The notes: a model not told the origin generated them from the sequence alone. Shown: positions 43,387 to 53,102, numbered from the stretch's first letter. The stretch: DNA of 64,000 nucleotides from SIG575 sp045534165 (GCA_045534165.1 JAZSJD010000017.1:6740-70739), one strand, 5' to 3'. Translations and numbers: made by a program.

Positions 43387-45746
43387 TCGTGTTCATCCTC
43401 CTTTTTATCAGTCTGCACTTCTGTGCCGATACCGATAGTTTTAAGTGCCTCTGACTGGATTTTATATTGCTTATAAAATTCGCCTTTCTTTTTAATGAGC
43501 TCTGAGAAAGTGCCATATTCAATAATTTCTCCGTCTGCGATTACAGCAAGATAATCTGCATCTCTGAGAGTTGAAAGACGATGAGCAATTGCGATTGTTG
43601 TTCTGCCTTGCTTAAGCTGTGTAAGTGAGTTCTGAATATTACGCTCAGTTTCTGTGTCCATGGCGGCAGTAGCTTCATCAAGAATAAGAATTTTGGGATT
43701 CTGTATTATTGTTCTGGCAATTGAAATCCTCTGTCTTTCACCACCTGAAAGTTTCTGACCACCTGCACCTACGCGGGTTTCGTATGCATCGGGAAGTCTC
43801 ATTATGAAATCATGTGCAGATGCAGCCTTTGCCGCTGCAATAACCTCGTCCATCGAGGCATCAGGCTTTGCGTATCGTATATTATCGGCAATTGAACCTA
43901 TGAAAAGATATATATCCTGCGAAACAAGGCCGATATTTCGGCGAAGCTCGGTGAGTTTTAAATCTTTTACATCAATTCCATCAATTTTGACACTGCCTTC
44001 TTTTGCATCATAAAGTCTTGCAATAAGGTTTGCAATTGTTGTTTTACCTGCACCGGTTTTTCCCACAATGCCGAGCATATCACCGGCATTTACACTGAGA
44101 CTGAGTTTTTTAATAACAGGTCTTGCCGGCTCATATTCAAATTCAAGCTCGTTAATCTCGATGTCTCCTCTGAGATTTTCAAAACTTACAGCATTTTCTT
44201 TTTCAGTAATATCAGGCTTTGCATCACAAATTTCAAATACACGCTGTGCCGAATCTGCACATCTTGCCCACCAGTTTGATATCCATGAAATAAAATCAAA
44301 AGGACCTCGGAGCATTTCAAGATAAACAATATAGCTCAGCAGTGTACCTGTGGTCATTTCACCTTTTGCAACCATAACACCACCGATACCAAGAACAACA
44401 GTTGAAAGACCCATAACAAAAATTTCAAGAATCGGGAAAGCTGTTGCTTCGGTAAGAGAGAGTTTAAGGTCAGCTTTTGTATGCTCATGGCTGAGATTAC
44501 TGAAACGCTCATATTCATCATCTTCTTTTGAAAACGCCTTAATAACACGCTGGCCGTTGATATTATCACTTACCATTGCTGAAACTCTTGCACCATAAAG
44601 CCAGCTTCTGTGGTGAAGTCTGCGAAAAACCTTATCACCAAAGAAAAGACAGACAAAAATCAGGGGCATTGCTCCGATTGTGATAAGCGAAAGTTTCCAG
44701 CTCATTGCAAACATAATTGCCACAACACCGAGAATTGTTGCCGTATCGATAATCAGTGCAGGCACACCATCAATGAAAAACCAGTAGATATTATTTGCAT
44801 CACGAACAACACGCTCCATAAGTGAGCCTGTTTGCTTTGATGAATAAAAATTGACTGATAGTTTTTGCATAGCATTAAAGATTTTTAATTTTATGTCATA
44901 AACAACCTTAGGCATGATTGCCGCGGTAATATACTGCTGAATAACAGTCAGAACAGTGTTGAGAAGTCTTACACCGAAAATTGAAAGCACAAGCAAGCCA
45001 AGAGCTTTTATCAGCTCTGCGGCAAGCAGACCGTCAGGATTTGCCAGGACATCGTCAAAAAGTGAACGAGTGCTTATCTGAGGCACCAACACCGTCACAG
45101 CAGTTCCGAGAAGCATAATTACAATAATCAGAACAATCTGTGGGATATATCCGCCGAAGAACTTGAAAAGCCTTAATGCAGTTGATGATTTCTTGTTGCA
45201 TTTCCGGCAGAAATCTTTATCATGAGGACAGGGTCTTCCGCATTTTTTGCATTTTTTCTCTTCAGTTTCCGATGAACTCAGAATTTCTGCCTCGCCTTTT
45301 TCTTTGTATGAATTAAATGCTCTGACAAAATTTTCAAACTCTGCAATTTTTCCGATGGAAAAACATATAACACTTGATTGCTCTGCATCTTTATTTATTA
45401 TCAGTCTTCCCGTGGAAACATATCTTTCTGTTTCGAGAGAGTCGATATCTTCAAGGGGAATACTCTGAATCTGTTTAACGGTAATTTTGGGTTCAGGGCG
45501 TTCTCTTTTGTGTTTGAACCTCTGTCTTATTTCCTCTTCATCTCCGAGAGCGATGTAAAAACCTTTCGCATCAAAGCTGAGCCACGCACTGCAGTAACAA
45601 GCCTCATTATCCATATCGCCATTGCAGCAACAGATAAGGTCTTTTGTATCAAGACCCGCTTTGTCCAACGCAAGCATCACAGACCTTGGAAACTTGTCCT
45701 TTTCAGGCTTCTGCGACTTCGGACTTTTTTCTTTTTTGTTTGCCAT
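43383..45746 (-). CDS. ABC exporter (permease-ATPase) with PH-like and zinc-ribbon N-terminus
   Basis: 787 residues. The N-terminal 180 residues contain a PH-like segment (SAWLSFDAKGFYIALGDEEEI, LEDIDSLETERYVSTGRLIINK) and a ribbon CKKCGRPCPHDKDFCRKC. The membrane domain follows (about 190-490), then GIVGKTGAGKT (Walker A), QKLSGGERQRISIART (signature) and PKILILDEATAAMD (Walker B). The ATG at 45746 has AAGGCGGTGAT upstream; earlier in-frame codons have none. First gene of the three-gene exporter unit. Partner of the exporter at 40676; the ribbons of both halves may meet in the cytoplasm. Confidence 0.92.
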   Translation of the reverse strand: MANKKEKSPKSQKPEKDKFPRSVMLALDKAGLDTKDLICCCNGDMDNEACYCSAWLSFDAKGFYIALGDEEEIRQRFKHKRERPEPKITVKQIQSIPLEDIDSLETERYVSTGRLIINKDAEQSSVICFSIGKIAEFENFVRAFNSYKEKGEAEILSSSETEEKKCKKCGRPCPHDKDFCRKCNKKSSTALRLFKFFGGYIPQIVLIIVIMLLGTAVTVLVPQISTRSLFDDVLANPDGLLAAELIKALGLLVLSIFGVRLLNTVLTVIQQYITAAIMPKVVYDIKLKIFNAMQKLSVNFYSSKQTGSLMERVVRDANNIYWFFIDGVPALIIDTATILGVVAIMFAMSWKLSLITIGAMPLIFVCLFFGDKVFRRLHHRSWLYGARVSAMVSDNINGQRVIKAFSKEDDEYERFSNLSHEHTKADLKLSLTEATAFPILEIFVMGLSTVVLGIGGVMVAKGEMTTGTLLSYIVYLEMLRGPFDFISWISNWWARCADSAQRVFEICDAKPDITEKENAVSFENLRGDIEINELEFEYEPARPVIKKLSLSVNAGDMLGIVGKTGAGKTTIANLIARLYDAKEGSVKIDGIDVKDLKLTELRRNIGLVSQDIYLFIGSIADNIRYAKPDASMDEVIAAAKAASAHDFIMRLPDAYETRVGAGGQKLSGGERQRISIARTIIQNPKILILDEATAAMDTETERNIQNSLTQLKQGRTTIAIAHRLSTLRDADYLAVIADGEIIEYGTFSELIKKKGEFYKQYKIQSEALKTIGIGTEVQTDKKEDEHE

Positions 45747-46032
45747 AAATATCACCGCCTTTGTTTTACTACATACTTTTTGCAACGAAAAATGTACATA
45801 CACTTAAATTTGTATCATTCACTTTATTTAGTGCTATTAATATACCATGAACAGAACAACAATTCAATAAAAAAATCAATAATATATTAATGCAAAAGTC
45901 AGCTACAGTAAAACTGTCATTAATATGACCATAACTAATTATACCACCGGGAACTTCTGATGAAACAAAAAAACAGAAGTATGGCAGTGATGATATACCG
46001 GTTTTTTCAGCAGACTTGTTTAAGTGTAGTCA

Positions 46033-46356
46033 TTATCTGTTTTCCTCTGTAAAATATTTTTTCATTCCCACTCTATACACGCGGAACGGCCCTGTGAAGT
46101 TGCCCTCCATATCAAGATATGTATACAGCACAATTTCTTCATCATGCTCCATTCCGAAACCACCTTCGTCGCCCCAGTATCTTCCGTCAGGCTGAATTTC
46201 CCAAAGCACTAACCACCTATCACCTTTACGTTCAAAAGATGTCCTATACTTTATTTTCGGCTTTAAGTCTCTCGGATTATCCAACAATTTTACCCAGAAA
46301 ATTTCCTTTATAATTCCGGGGAAGCTGTGAATCCTACCGCAATTATCAACTATCAT
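46033..46356 (-). CDS. Uncharacterised protein of uncertain start, in frame with the upstream gene
   Basis: From the ATG at 46356 this gives 107 residues (FWVKLLDNPRDLKPKIKYRT, GDEGGFGMEHDEEIVLYTYL). The frame stays open upstream to the TAA of the ADP-ribosylglycohydrolase gene, adding 39 codons that look equally protein-like (EEEHRGKTIYLTENVTFGR, IIFVDKNKG) but contain no ATG, GTG or TTG. AGGGA overlapping that stop lies 6 bases before an in-frame ATC at 46470. Either an unusual start, read-through of the TAA, or a gene that lost its start. No family recognised. Confidence 0.5.
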   Translation of the reverse strand: MIVDNCGRIHSFPGIIKEIFWVKLLDNPRDLKPKIKYRTSFERKGDRWLVLWEIQPDGRYWGDEGGFGMEHDEEIVLYTYLDMEGNFTGPFRVYRVGMKKYFTEENR

Positions 46357-46473
46357 TTTTCGTATGCCTTTGTTTTTATCAACAAAAATTATTTCATCTC
46401 TTCCGAAAGTGACATTTTCCGTCAGGTAGATTGTTTTTCCCCGATGTTCCTCTTCTTCCGTGATTTTGATTTC

Positions 46474-47355
46474 TTATCCCTGACAAGCCTTGTCAATCAT
46501 TTCCATAATCCAGTCTTTTCTTGCAAGGGTATCAATCCATTCTTCGGGGATACCTTTCTCTCCACCGATACCGTAACAGATCCCTGCAAGACCGCCTGCG
46601 ATAGCGGCAACAGTATCTGTATCTTTACCAAGTTCAACCGCTTTGATAACACATTCGCTGTAGCTTTCTGAATTTACAAAGCTCCATACCGCAGCTTCAA
46701 AGGAATCGATAACATAACCTGAGCTTTTGATACTTTCTCTGGGGTAGCCCTTCATTTTCGGGATATTTTCACATTCGTCAATACAACAAGTAAGATGTGT
46801 AATTGCATCTTCCTTTGACATACCATTCATCAGATTTTCAGCAAGCTGAACGTAAAGACGGCAGGACATAAGAGAAATTTCGTGAGCGTGTGTAAGAGAT
46901 GACAAATCAAGAATATCCTGAGTTGTATGTTCAACAAAAGCGACAGGCAGAATTCTCATAAGAGAGCCGTTACCGTTATCGTTGAAACCTCTGCCGCCGC
47001 AACGAATTGCTGAATATCCGTTTTTATATTTGCCGATAGCAGTTAATGTAGTATGACCTATATCAAAGCATACACCGTAAGGACAGTATTCTCCCTTATC
47101 AAACCAACCGACAAATCTTTCCATAACATCGTCAAAATCAAGTTCTTCACAACTGATAAAACTGTCAAGTGTTGCAAGAGCCATTGAGCTGTCGTCAGAC
47201 CATGTGCCGACAGGCTGATTGTGTGTGCCGTAACCTGTCATGCCATTAACTTTAAAAGTATCCCGTTCTTTAAACTCAAAAGGTACACCAACTGCATCTG
47301 CAACAACAAGACCAAGTATGGCACCTTTTAAATATTCTTTATTTTTAAATTTCAT
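46474..47355 (-). CDS. ADP-ribosylglycohydrolase family protein
   Basis: 293 residues. Family motifs with the two-metal site: GAILGLVVADAVGVPFEF, GTWSDDSSMALATLDS (Asp pair), GNGSLMRILPVA, and ELGKDTDTVAAIAGGLAG (Asp-x-Asp-Thr near the C-terminus). Such enzymes remove ADP-ribose from proteins, nucleic acids or small molecules. AAAGG lies about 11 bases before the ATG. No ADP-ribosyltransferase gene was recognised nearby. It is adjacent to, but separated by a hairpin from, the LytTR/Hsp70 locus. Confidence 0.92.
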   Translation of the reverse strand: MKFKNKEYLKGAILGLVVADAVGVPFEFKERDTFKVNGMTGYGTHNQPVGTWSDDSSMALATLDSFISCEELDFDDVMERFVGWFDKGEYCPYGVCFDIGHTTLTAIGKYKNGYSAIRCGGRGFNDNGNGSLMRILPVAFVEHTTQDILDLSSLTHAHEISLMSCRLYVQLAENLMNGMSKEDAITHLTCCIDECENIPKMKGYPRESIKSSGYVIDSFEAAVWSFVNSESYSECVIKAVELGKDTDTVAAIAGGLAGICYGIGGEKGIPEEWIDTLARKDWIMEMIDKACQG

Positions 47356-47438
47356 AAATTATCATTTCCTTTTTTTCAAAACTATAAAGTTATTATTCAG
47401 GCAGAAAGTATCGCAATTTTCCTGCCTTATTTTATAAC

Positions 47439-47474
47439 AAACGGTTTCCCGAAATAAAACCCAGGAAACCGTTT
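47439..47474 (-). terminator. Hairpin at the end of the LytTR operon
   Basis: AAACGGTTTCC (47439-47449) pairs exactly with GGAAACCGTTT (47464-47474). The following T-run is poor (TTTGTTATAAAAT). Confidence 0.65.
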
Positions 47475-47502
47475 AATCGTTGACAACTTTATTTTAAAAA
47501 CC

Positions 47503-48240
47503 TTATGTAATATTTGAACACATCAGTGCAAAACAATCACTTACAGCCTTATAGTATGCTTTACTTATGTAAACCTTATCACCATTTGACATTGTAAAGC
47601 ATTTGTTTGTACGGTCCATAGAGCGTACAAGTCTGATATTTACTATCGCACTTTTATGTATGCGAATAAAATTTTCATCCTGAAGTTTTTCCTCTACAGC
47701 ATCAAGTTTTCCCAAAATATGATAAGCACTTCCGTCTGAAGTAATTATATCAACATATCCTTTATAACTCTGCATATAGATTATTCTGCTGTGAGGAATA
47801 AAAAGTCGTACATTCTTATTTGTCCACATAAAAACTTTTTTGCGTTCACATATCAGGCTATGCAAATTATTTATAACACTTTCAAAAGAATCTTTTTCCG
47901 GTTCTACATATATAACAGGTCTTGACGATAAATACGGTTTGAGATCAACTGTATTGCTTCCGTAAAATGCAATCAGAACTGACTCATCTTCTTTGAAAAC
48001 AGTCTGACCTGCCATCAAAGAAAACTGCTCATAATCACTATTAATAAAAGCTATGTGAACCTTTTTTGATAAAGATGCCACCTCTGTTAATTGAACTTCT
48101 TCTCTTAACCAATAAACATCTGCTTCAATATTATTACGAACTGAATAACCGATTATTGCATCTCGTATTCTACTATACAAATCAGGATTCTTTTCGAAAA
48201 CCATAAAATCTAATTTATCAACAGCCATACATTTCACCAT
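47503..48240 (-). CDS. LytTR-type transcription regulator with degenerate receiver-like domain
   Basis: 245 residues. The C-terminal 105 residues are a LytTR DNA-binding domain (HSRIIYMQSYKGYVDIITSDG, HILGKLDAVEEKLQDENFIRIHKSAIVN, NGDKVYISKAYYKAV). The N-terminal 125 residues resemble a receiver fold (LDFMVFEKNPDLYSRIRDAI, KVHIAFINSDYEQFSL) but the usual phospho-acceptor surroundings are not recognisable, and no sensor kinase lies nearby. The ATG at 48240 overlaps the upstream stop (TGATG); an ATG at 48225 with GGTGA before it is an alternative. Last gene of the locus and the obvious candidate to bind the paired direct repeats at 53138 and 56082. Confidence 0.88.
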   Translation of the reverse strand: MVKCMAVDKLDFMVFEKNPDLYSRIRDAIIGYSVRNNIEADVYWLREEVQLTEVASLSKKVHIAFINSDYEQFSLMAGQTVFKEDESVLIAFYGSNTVDLKPYLSSRPVIYVEPEKDSFESVINNLHSLICERKKVFMWTNKNVRLFIPHSRIIYMQSYKGYVDIITSDGSAYHILGKLDAVEEKLQDENFIRIHKSAIVNIRLVRSMDRTNKCFTMSNGDKVYISKAYYKAVSDCFALMCSNIT

Positions 48241-48704
48241 CAAAGTTTTTTAAATACTTCTCTCTGCTTTTCTGTTAAAATTTTAAAATATGCTGAATTA
48301 TATTCGCTGACATCAGCTGACTCATTTTCATCCCATTCGACGAGAACTTTTTCAGCAAGCTGTAAAACTGCACTTATCTCGCTCTTTTTTTGTGATAATT
48401 CTTCCTGAGTAGGCTTATTAATTACTTCGAAAGTGTTTAAACTTTCTGCAGAAAAAGCTGAATCAAATGCAAGTCTCTCAAATTTCACAAGTGCACATCC
48501 GGGATAAGTGAAAGTCAGATAAAACTCAGGATGATATACCTTCATTCCGTCTTTTGTTATTTCGGTTTTGTGAGTAAGGAAATGAGCGCAGAGTTTTCCG
48601 TTTTCAACAGAAAACATCGGGTAAAGTGCTCCTTGATTCATCGGCAAAACGCTTCTGAACACAGGAGACTGATTCAATTTCTTTAAATATTCATTAAGTT
48701 TCAT
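48240..48704 (-). CDS. Uncharacterised protein of the Hsp70/HerA locus
   Basis: 154 residues, soluble, no recognised family. YLKKLNQSPVFRSVLPMNQGALYPMFSVENGKLCAHFLTHKTEIT looks like a beta-rich N-terminal domain; the C-terminal half is helical (LSQKKSEISAVLQLAEKVLVEW). GGAGG lies before the ATG at 48704. It is coupled to the regulator (one-base overlap) and sits 12 bp after the C39-like peptidase gene. Its size and position would suit a chaperone or an immunity or adaptor protein, but nothing proves this. Confidence 0.7.
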   Translation of the reverse strand: MKLNEYLKKLNQSPVFRSVLPMNQGALYPMFSVENGKLCAHFLTHKTEITKDGMKVYHPEFYLTFTYPGCALVKFERLAFDSAFSAESLNTFEVINKPTQEELSQKKSEISAVLQLAEKVLVEWDENESADVSEYNSAYFKILTEKQREVFKKL

Positions 48705-48716
48705 GTCTGTTCCTCC

Positions 48717-49499
48717 TTATGGTCTGTCTGCAACAACCATGAATCCACCTGATGTGTTCCATGCGTTCATAAATACATCGTAATCGATTTCTTTACCGCA
48801 ACCATCCTCAACACCGGGATCGTTTACAATTACTTTGATATCTTCAGGATTGCTTTTATCAATGCCGATAACTTCAACAGCATGATTCGCACTCCATGCA
48901 GGATAAAAACCTTCATAATTGTTATCAAGGCCCATATTGTACACACCGACAATTGCTCTGTCGCCACTGTTAAGTGCATTTTCAAGATCCTGAAAATCAG
49001 CTTCATAATCCATAGAAGTTTCAATTCCGTAATATTCCAGAATATTACCAATATCTTCAAACGGCGTTCCGCCTTCTGCAACCCAACCGTTTTCAACTGC
49101 CATAGCCACAAGTTCATCTTCTTGAAAATCTTTCCCCGTATATTCTTCAAGAATAAATTCCTGACAAGCTACTGCACATGAATCACTATATGCCTGAGGA
49201 TGCCACACATCTTTTGCATCTTCAATATTATAAATGCTGTATGCATCCTGAACTGCCTCGCTCTGTGTTTCCCATGCAAGACTTTCCTTTATAACTCCAC
49301 CGGGCAACTCCTGTTTTTCGTAAGAATAGGGAGCTTCCATATTATCAAGATATTCATATACATCTCCCGGCACAACATCTTTTGTATCTGATGGTTCTGT
49401 AAGATCTTCAAGTACATCCAAAATCTCATTAAGCACATTTGTAGCTCCGTCAATCACAGCTTCTTTCAATGGTTCCAGAACGTCAATTTCTTCAAACAT
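48717..49499 (-). CDS. C39-like papain-fold cysteine peptidase
   Basis: 260 residues, no signal peptide. After an acidic helical N-terminus (residues 1-90), the catalytic domain shows WHPQAYSDSCAVACQEFILEEYTG (active Cys), then GDRAIVGVYNM, SANHAVEVIGIDKSNPEDIKVIVNDPG (His, and Asp in the N-D-P-G turn). This is the Peptidase_C39-like (C39_2) layout of bacterial papain-fold proteins, which may cleave peptides or be inactive binders. The absence of a signal suggests cytoplasmic action or export by the locus itself. It is encoded 4 bp after the membrane-anchored protein at 49504. Confidence 0.83.
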   Translation of the reverse strand: MFEEIDVLEPLKEAVIDGATNVLNEILDVLEDLTEPSDTKDVVPGDVYEYLDNMEAPYSYEKQELPGGVIKESLAWETQSEAVQDAYSIYNIEDAKDVWHPQAYSDSCAVACQEFILEEYTGKDFQEDELVAMAVENGWVAEGGTPFEDIGNILEYYGIETSMDYEADFQDLENALNSGDRAIVGVYNMGLDNNYEGFYPAWSANHAVEVIGIDKSNPEDIKVIVNDPGVEDGCGKEIDYDVFMNAWNTSGGFMVVADRP

Positions 49500-49503
49500 A
49501 TTG

Positions 49504-50115
49504 TCAACCTTCCCTTCTTATGATACAACCTTGCTCTATCACCTTTTCATCCAAATACCAATACGGCTTGAGAACCGTGCATAAAGTTCCTGCATCCAGA
49601 TTATTTCCACTTAAGCATACATATTTTTTAGATGCATTCAGTTCAAATGCATACTCTGTTTCTTCTGCCCTTTTTATGCCTGCAAGTTCTATATATCTGA
49701 GCAGATTAACTGCCTGAGATTTAAGGTCACCCGAACCAAACAACTTCAAAAAAGCATTTTTGAAATCATCATTACCGTTCATATTTCCTACTCTGATTTT
49801 CCATTCGTCCATTGCATCACTATCAGCACTGTCAGGATTCTGAACAATCTGGAAAACGCCTTCGTAAAGTCCGTTAAATGAATCGGCAGTTTTGCTTATA
49901 CCATTAACAATAATCTGCAGATTTTCATCAACAATCTTTTCTTCATCAGCATTTTTTTCTTCAGTAATTTTTTCTTTCTCAACAGGTACTTCTGATTGCC
50001 TGATGACCTGAATTTCAGCTTTACCTTTTTTCTTTTTCATAACAACAGCAGCTACAATTGCCACTATTGCTACACCCAAAACAATCGCTATAATTATCCA
50101 TTCAATTTTTCCCAT
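49504..50115 (-). CDS. Single-pass membrane protein of the Hsp70/HerA locus
   Basis: 203 residues. One N-terminal helix (IEWIIIAIVLGVAIVAIVAAVVM) is followed by a basic stop (KKKKGK), an acidic linker (about 40-65) and a soluble domain (about 70-203). By charge the soluble part is cytoplasmic, which would place it at the membrane next to the HerA ATPase. The ATG at 50115 has GAGGTG 6 bases upstream, overlapping the stop of the ATPase gene (TGAGGTG), so the two genes are coupled. No family recognised. It could be the membrane tether of the ATPase. Confidence 0.75.
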   Translation of the reverse strand: MGKIEWIIIAIVLGVAIVAIVAAVVMKKKKGKAEIQVIRQSEVPVEKEKITEEKNADEEKIVDENLQIIVNGISKTADSFNGLYEGVFQIVQNPDSADSDAMDEWKIRVGNMNGNDDFKNAFLKLFGSGDLKSQAVNLLRYIELAGIKRAEETEYAFELNASKKYVCLSGNNLDAGTLCTVLKPYWYLDEKVIEQGCIIRREG

Positions 50116-50125
50116 TGTAGTCACC

Positions 50126-52765
50126 TCAACCTACTTCAGATTTTTTAAGATGCACCCAGGAAGCTGCATCGTCACGGTCACCGCAGACAATCGCATAACC
50201 TTGCTGTAATGCAGGAATGAGAGCCTTCTGATCATCGCGCAAAGCAAGACTGGAACTCATAATTTCGCAATCATCGGGAGCAGTAAGCCTATGAACTATT
50301 TTGTAGTTAGTGTTTTTAATTGCATCAGGAATAAGTCTTGTGGGCACCTGGTCAACAATCATAAAGCCCTGCCCTGTACTTCTGATTTCCGAAAGCATAT
50401 TACTGAACAAATCAGCTACAACACGTTGCGGATCTCCTGTGCCTGCCGCAGTGTTTTCAGGCTTGAGCAAAATGTTGTGAGCTTCTTCAACAAGTGTCAT
50501 ATGTAACAGTTTGTTCTGAGAAGCAAGTTTTCTGTATTCAGCATCGTTAGTATATTTTGACCTTCTGTATTCGTGAAGACTGAGCATAAGAATTGACATA
50601 ATAAGCGCCTTATCCTTTGCTGCAGAAATATTACTGATGTTGATAATTGTAGGTCTGTCAAAGAGTTCTGCATAGTCTGTTGAAAAATCAACATTAAGAA
50701 GCTGACCTCTTGTTCCTCTTGTAAGATACTGGAATCTTGTTTGCAGACAAGCCATAAGATTATCCTTAACTTTGGCTTCATAGTGTTTTTTGGAAAGCAC
50801 ATATTTTGCCATATCTGTCATATGTGAAAGCATTGGATACTCAGGTTGCTGTTCCATAGGTCTGCCTGTGAGGAAATCTTTTTTATAATATCCGAGATAG
50901 AGTGAATATACAGTTTCATCCACAAGAACAGGTAAAATATCGCTTGTGGGAAGACTCGCATTAAGAAGTGAAACAAGATTTTCACAACGTGAAATCATAT
51001 CAACTTTTGCGCCCTTTACTGCTGCCGGCTGGAAGGGATTAATTTTAAGCTGTTCAAGTTTGTGACCTTCAAATTCATCACAACCCGGCATATAAATTCT
51101 GAACTGCATTTCTTCCGGAAGATGTTTGTTCATTTCAAGAGCCCAACGTACATAATCATCCTTTGCGGGTTCAATAACAAGAACCGGAATTTTCTTTTTC
51201 AGCATCTCGCCGAGAATTCTTTTACATGTATAACTTTTACCTGAACCTGTGCTGCCACAGACAAGTGCATGTCTTACAAAATCATTCAGATCAACATCAT
51301 ACTCTGTCTTCTGCTCAACACCTGTATCAACAAGGTTTCCGAGACAGATGATATCTTCTGATGTGACAACAGGCGGATTGTTTGCAAATCTCACCGCTGT
51401 TTTAACAAATCTTATACCGGGCACATCTCTCTGAGGAAGAGATGTTGTAAGTGCAAGTTCCTTTGTATTCATCGGTGTGCTGAGATACTGATAATGCTTA
51501 CCGAAAACATGCCACTCTGTTTCTTCTTTCATATCAGGATTGTTCTGATTATAAAGCGGTACCATACCAAAGCTGCTTCTGACAATATCCATTGCTCCTG
51601 ATTTGTTGTTGAGAAGGTGAACACGTATAGGCTCAACATAGCTTTCTTTACCTGCATAAATTGACCTGAGCATACCGCCGATTGTTGCAACGTCTTTATT
51701 ATTCTGACCGAATACATATACGCCTACGTTCCAATAACCAAGGTTTCTGCCCTGCTTCATTCTTTCAATATGCTTTTCTGTAAGTTCTTCTGCATACTGA
51801 GCGAATTTATCAAGATATGTTGTGTTAACTGAAAAACTGATATTTTCACTTATTGTCTTATTAAGATTACCTAAACCTATACTTGCTGCACTTCCTAACA
51901 ATGAACCAACGCCGGGCAGTGCCAGGTTAAGAATTTTACCTAAAGCATCACCGATGTTTGATGCTGCAAACTGGTTAAGACCTCTCTCTTTGCTTTCGCC
52001 CTTTGACTGACTTTCGTTAACGGTACGGTTCACATCGGCATGAATTTTACTTCCCAATTCTCTCATTTTATTTATAATATCGTTCGTTTCCGTATCGTTA
52101 ATAGGATCAGAAATTACGAGAAGAGAAAAAGGTCTGTCCTCATTGCGGGACCCTTTAATGCCAAAAGCAAGAGAATCAAGGGTCTGCAAAACTCCTTTAG
52201 ACTGATCTTCAGTAAAAGACGGAAGACCTGTTACCGCACCCATTGCCTTGTAACCATTCAATACCATATGGATATCGTTAAAAGCCTTTTCTCTGTCAAC
52301 CGGTAATAATTCCACACCGGGCATACTTCCGGATGTTGCCTGCTTCAGCTGATCAATCGCATCCGCAGGAGTAAAAGCCTTATTGTTAGACATTGTGCCG
52401 AGGTAGAGACTTGTTTCGCCATCTTTTCTCTGCAAAAGGAAAAGAAGTCTGTATCCCCAGGCATGGAGTGAAGATAACACACCTTGCCAACGATTGAACA
52501 AATCAAAACTGTCAACGTTTTCGGGATGTATAGGCAAACGCGTCATATGAAGCCATGTAATTTTATTTGCATCAACAAAATCAACATCAGGGAACTTCTC
52601 TCTTTGCGATACATTATCAAGATAACTTCTTTCCATACTGTAATCAAGCATTTCCCTGTAAAGTGCGCTTGGAACCTCTACTTTTATGGGATTATTAATT
52701 TTTAAATTTTCATTTGAAACCCCTTTGAATAAATCACGAAAACCAAGATCTCTTTTCTCATCCAT
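50126..52765 (-). CDS. HerA/DUF87-type ATPase
   Basis: 879 residues. The N-terminal 480 residues are a large unrecognised domain with a Gly/Ala-rich hydrophobic stretch (GKILNLALPGVGSLLGSAAS). The C-terminal motor has HALVCGSTGSGKS (Walker A, residues 504-511), VLVIEPAKDDY, NISNISAAKDKALIMSILML, HMTLVEEAHNIL (Walker B, about 755-765), and STGQGFMIVDQVPTRLIPDAIKNTNYKIVHRL with an arginine-finger-like end, all typical of HerA hexameric translocases. These pump DNA or, in secretion relatives, proteins. The ATG at 52765 follows GGAGG (52773-52777). Preceded by the small acidic protein, followed by the membrane protein. Confidence 0.88.
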   Translation of the reverse strand: MDEKRDLGFRDLFKGVSNENLKINNPIKVEVPSALYREMLDYSMERSYLDNVSQREKFPDVDFVDANKITWLHMTRLPIHPENVDSFDLFNRWQGVLSSLHAWGYRLLFLLQRKDGETSLYLGTMSNNKAFTPADAIDQLKQATSGSMPGVELLPVDREKAFNDIHMVLNGYKAMGAVTGLPSFTEDQSKGVLQTLDSLAFGIKGSRNEDRPFSLLVISDPINDTETNDIINKMRELGSKIHADVNRTVNESQSKGESKERGLNQFAASNIGDALGKILNLALPGVGSLLGSAASIGLGNLNKTISENISFSVNTTYLDKFAQYAEELTEKHIERMKQGRNLGYWNVGVYVFGQNNKDVATIGGMLRSIYAGKESYVEPIRVHLLNNKSGAMDIVRSSFGMVPLYNQNNPDMKEETEWHVFGKHYQYLSTPMNTKELALTTSLPQRDVPGIRFVKTAVRFANNPPVVTSEDIICLGNLVDTGVEQKTEYDVDLNDFVRHALVCGSTGSGKSYTCKRILGEMLKKKIPVLVIEPAKDDYVRWALEMNKHLPEEMQFRIYMPGCDEFEGHKLEQLKINPFQPAAVKGAKVDMISRCENLVSLLNASLPTSDILPVLVDETVYSLYLGYYKKDFLTGRPMEQQPEYPMLSHMTDMAKYVLSKKHYEAKVKDNLMACLQTRFQYLTRGTRGQLLNVDFSTDYAELFDRPTIINISNISAAKDKALIMSILMLSLHEYRRSKYTNDAEYRKLASQNKLLHMTLVEEAHNILLKPENTAAGTGDPQRVVADLFSNMLSEIRSTGQGFMIVDQVPTRLIPDAIKNTNYKIVHRLTAPDDCEIMSSSLALRDDQKALIPALQQGYAIVCGDRDDAASWVHLKKSEVG

Positions 52766-52793
52766 TTCGTTTTCCTCCATCTGCACTTTTACA

Positions 52794-53066
52794 TTATATC
52801 TTTTTAATTGCTTCTTTTGCCTCAATCTTTGCTAATTTCTTAAGTGAATTCTCAGCAGCTATTTCGTGGCCATTCGCAATATTTGTTTCAAGTTCATGCC
52901 TTGCTGCACTGTGTTCAACCGATTCGCCCAGAGTTCCGAATGAAGGTGGAAATTCTTCATTGTTTTCAGCATCATCTTCAAACTTCGGCGGGAAGTCGTT
53001 TGTTTCTATCTGTTCTTCAATTTCGTTAATCACTTGGAAATTTTCATTTGCGTTTTCAAAATCCAT
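52794..53066 (-). CDS. Small acidic helical protein
   Basis: 90 residues: an acidic N-terminal half (DFENANENFQVINEIEEQIE, DFPPKFEDDAENNEEFPPSFG) with a repeated FPPxF motif, and a Lys/Ala-rich C-terminal helix (AENSLKKLAKIEAKEAIKKI). Start at 53066 chosen since GGAG lies 9 bases upstream; an ATG three codons earlier touches that site. It has its own activator-type promoter and leads the HerA operon (28 bp gap). It might be a substrate or adaptor of the ATPase; no family recognised. Confidence 0.7.
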   Translation of the reverse strand: MDFENANENFQVINEIEEQIETNDFPPKFEDDAENNEEFPPSFGTLGESVEHSAARHELETNIANGHEIAAENSLKKLAKIEAKEAIKKI

Positions 53067-53102
53067 TTTTAACATCTCCGTTTGTTTTTTTATTGTGACT
53101 TA

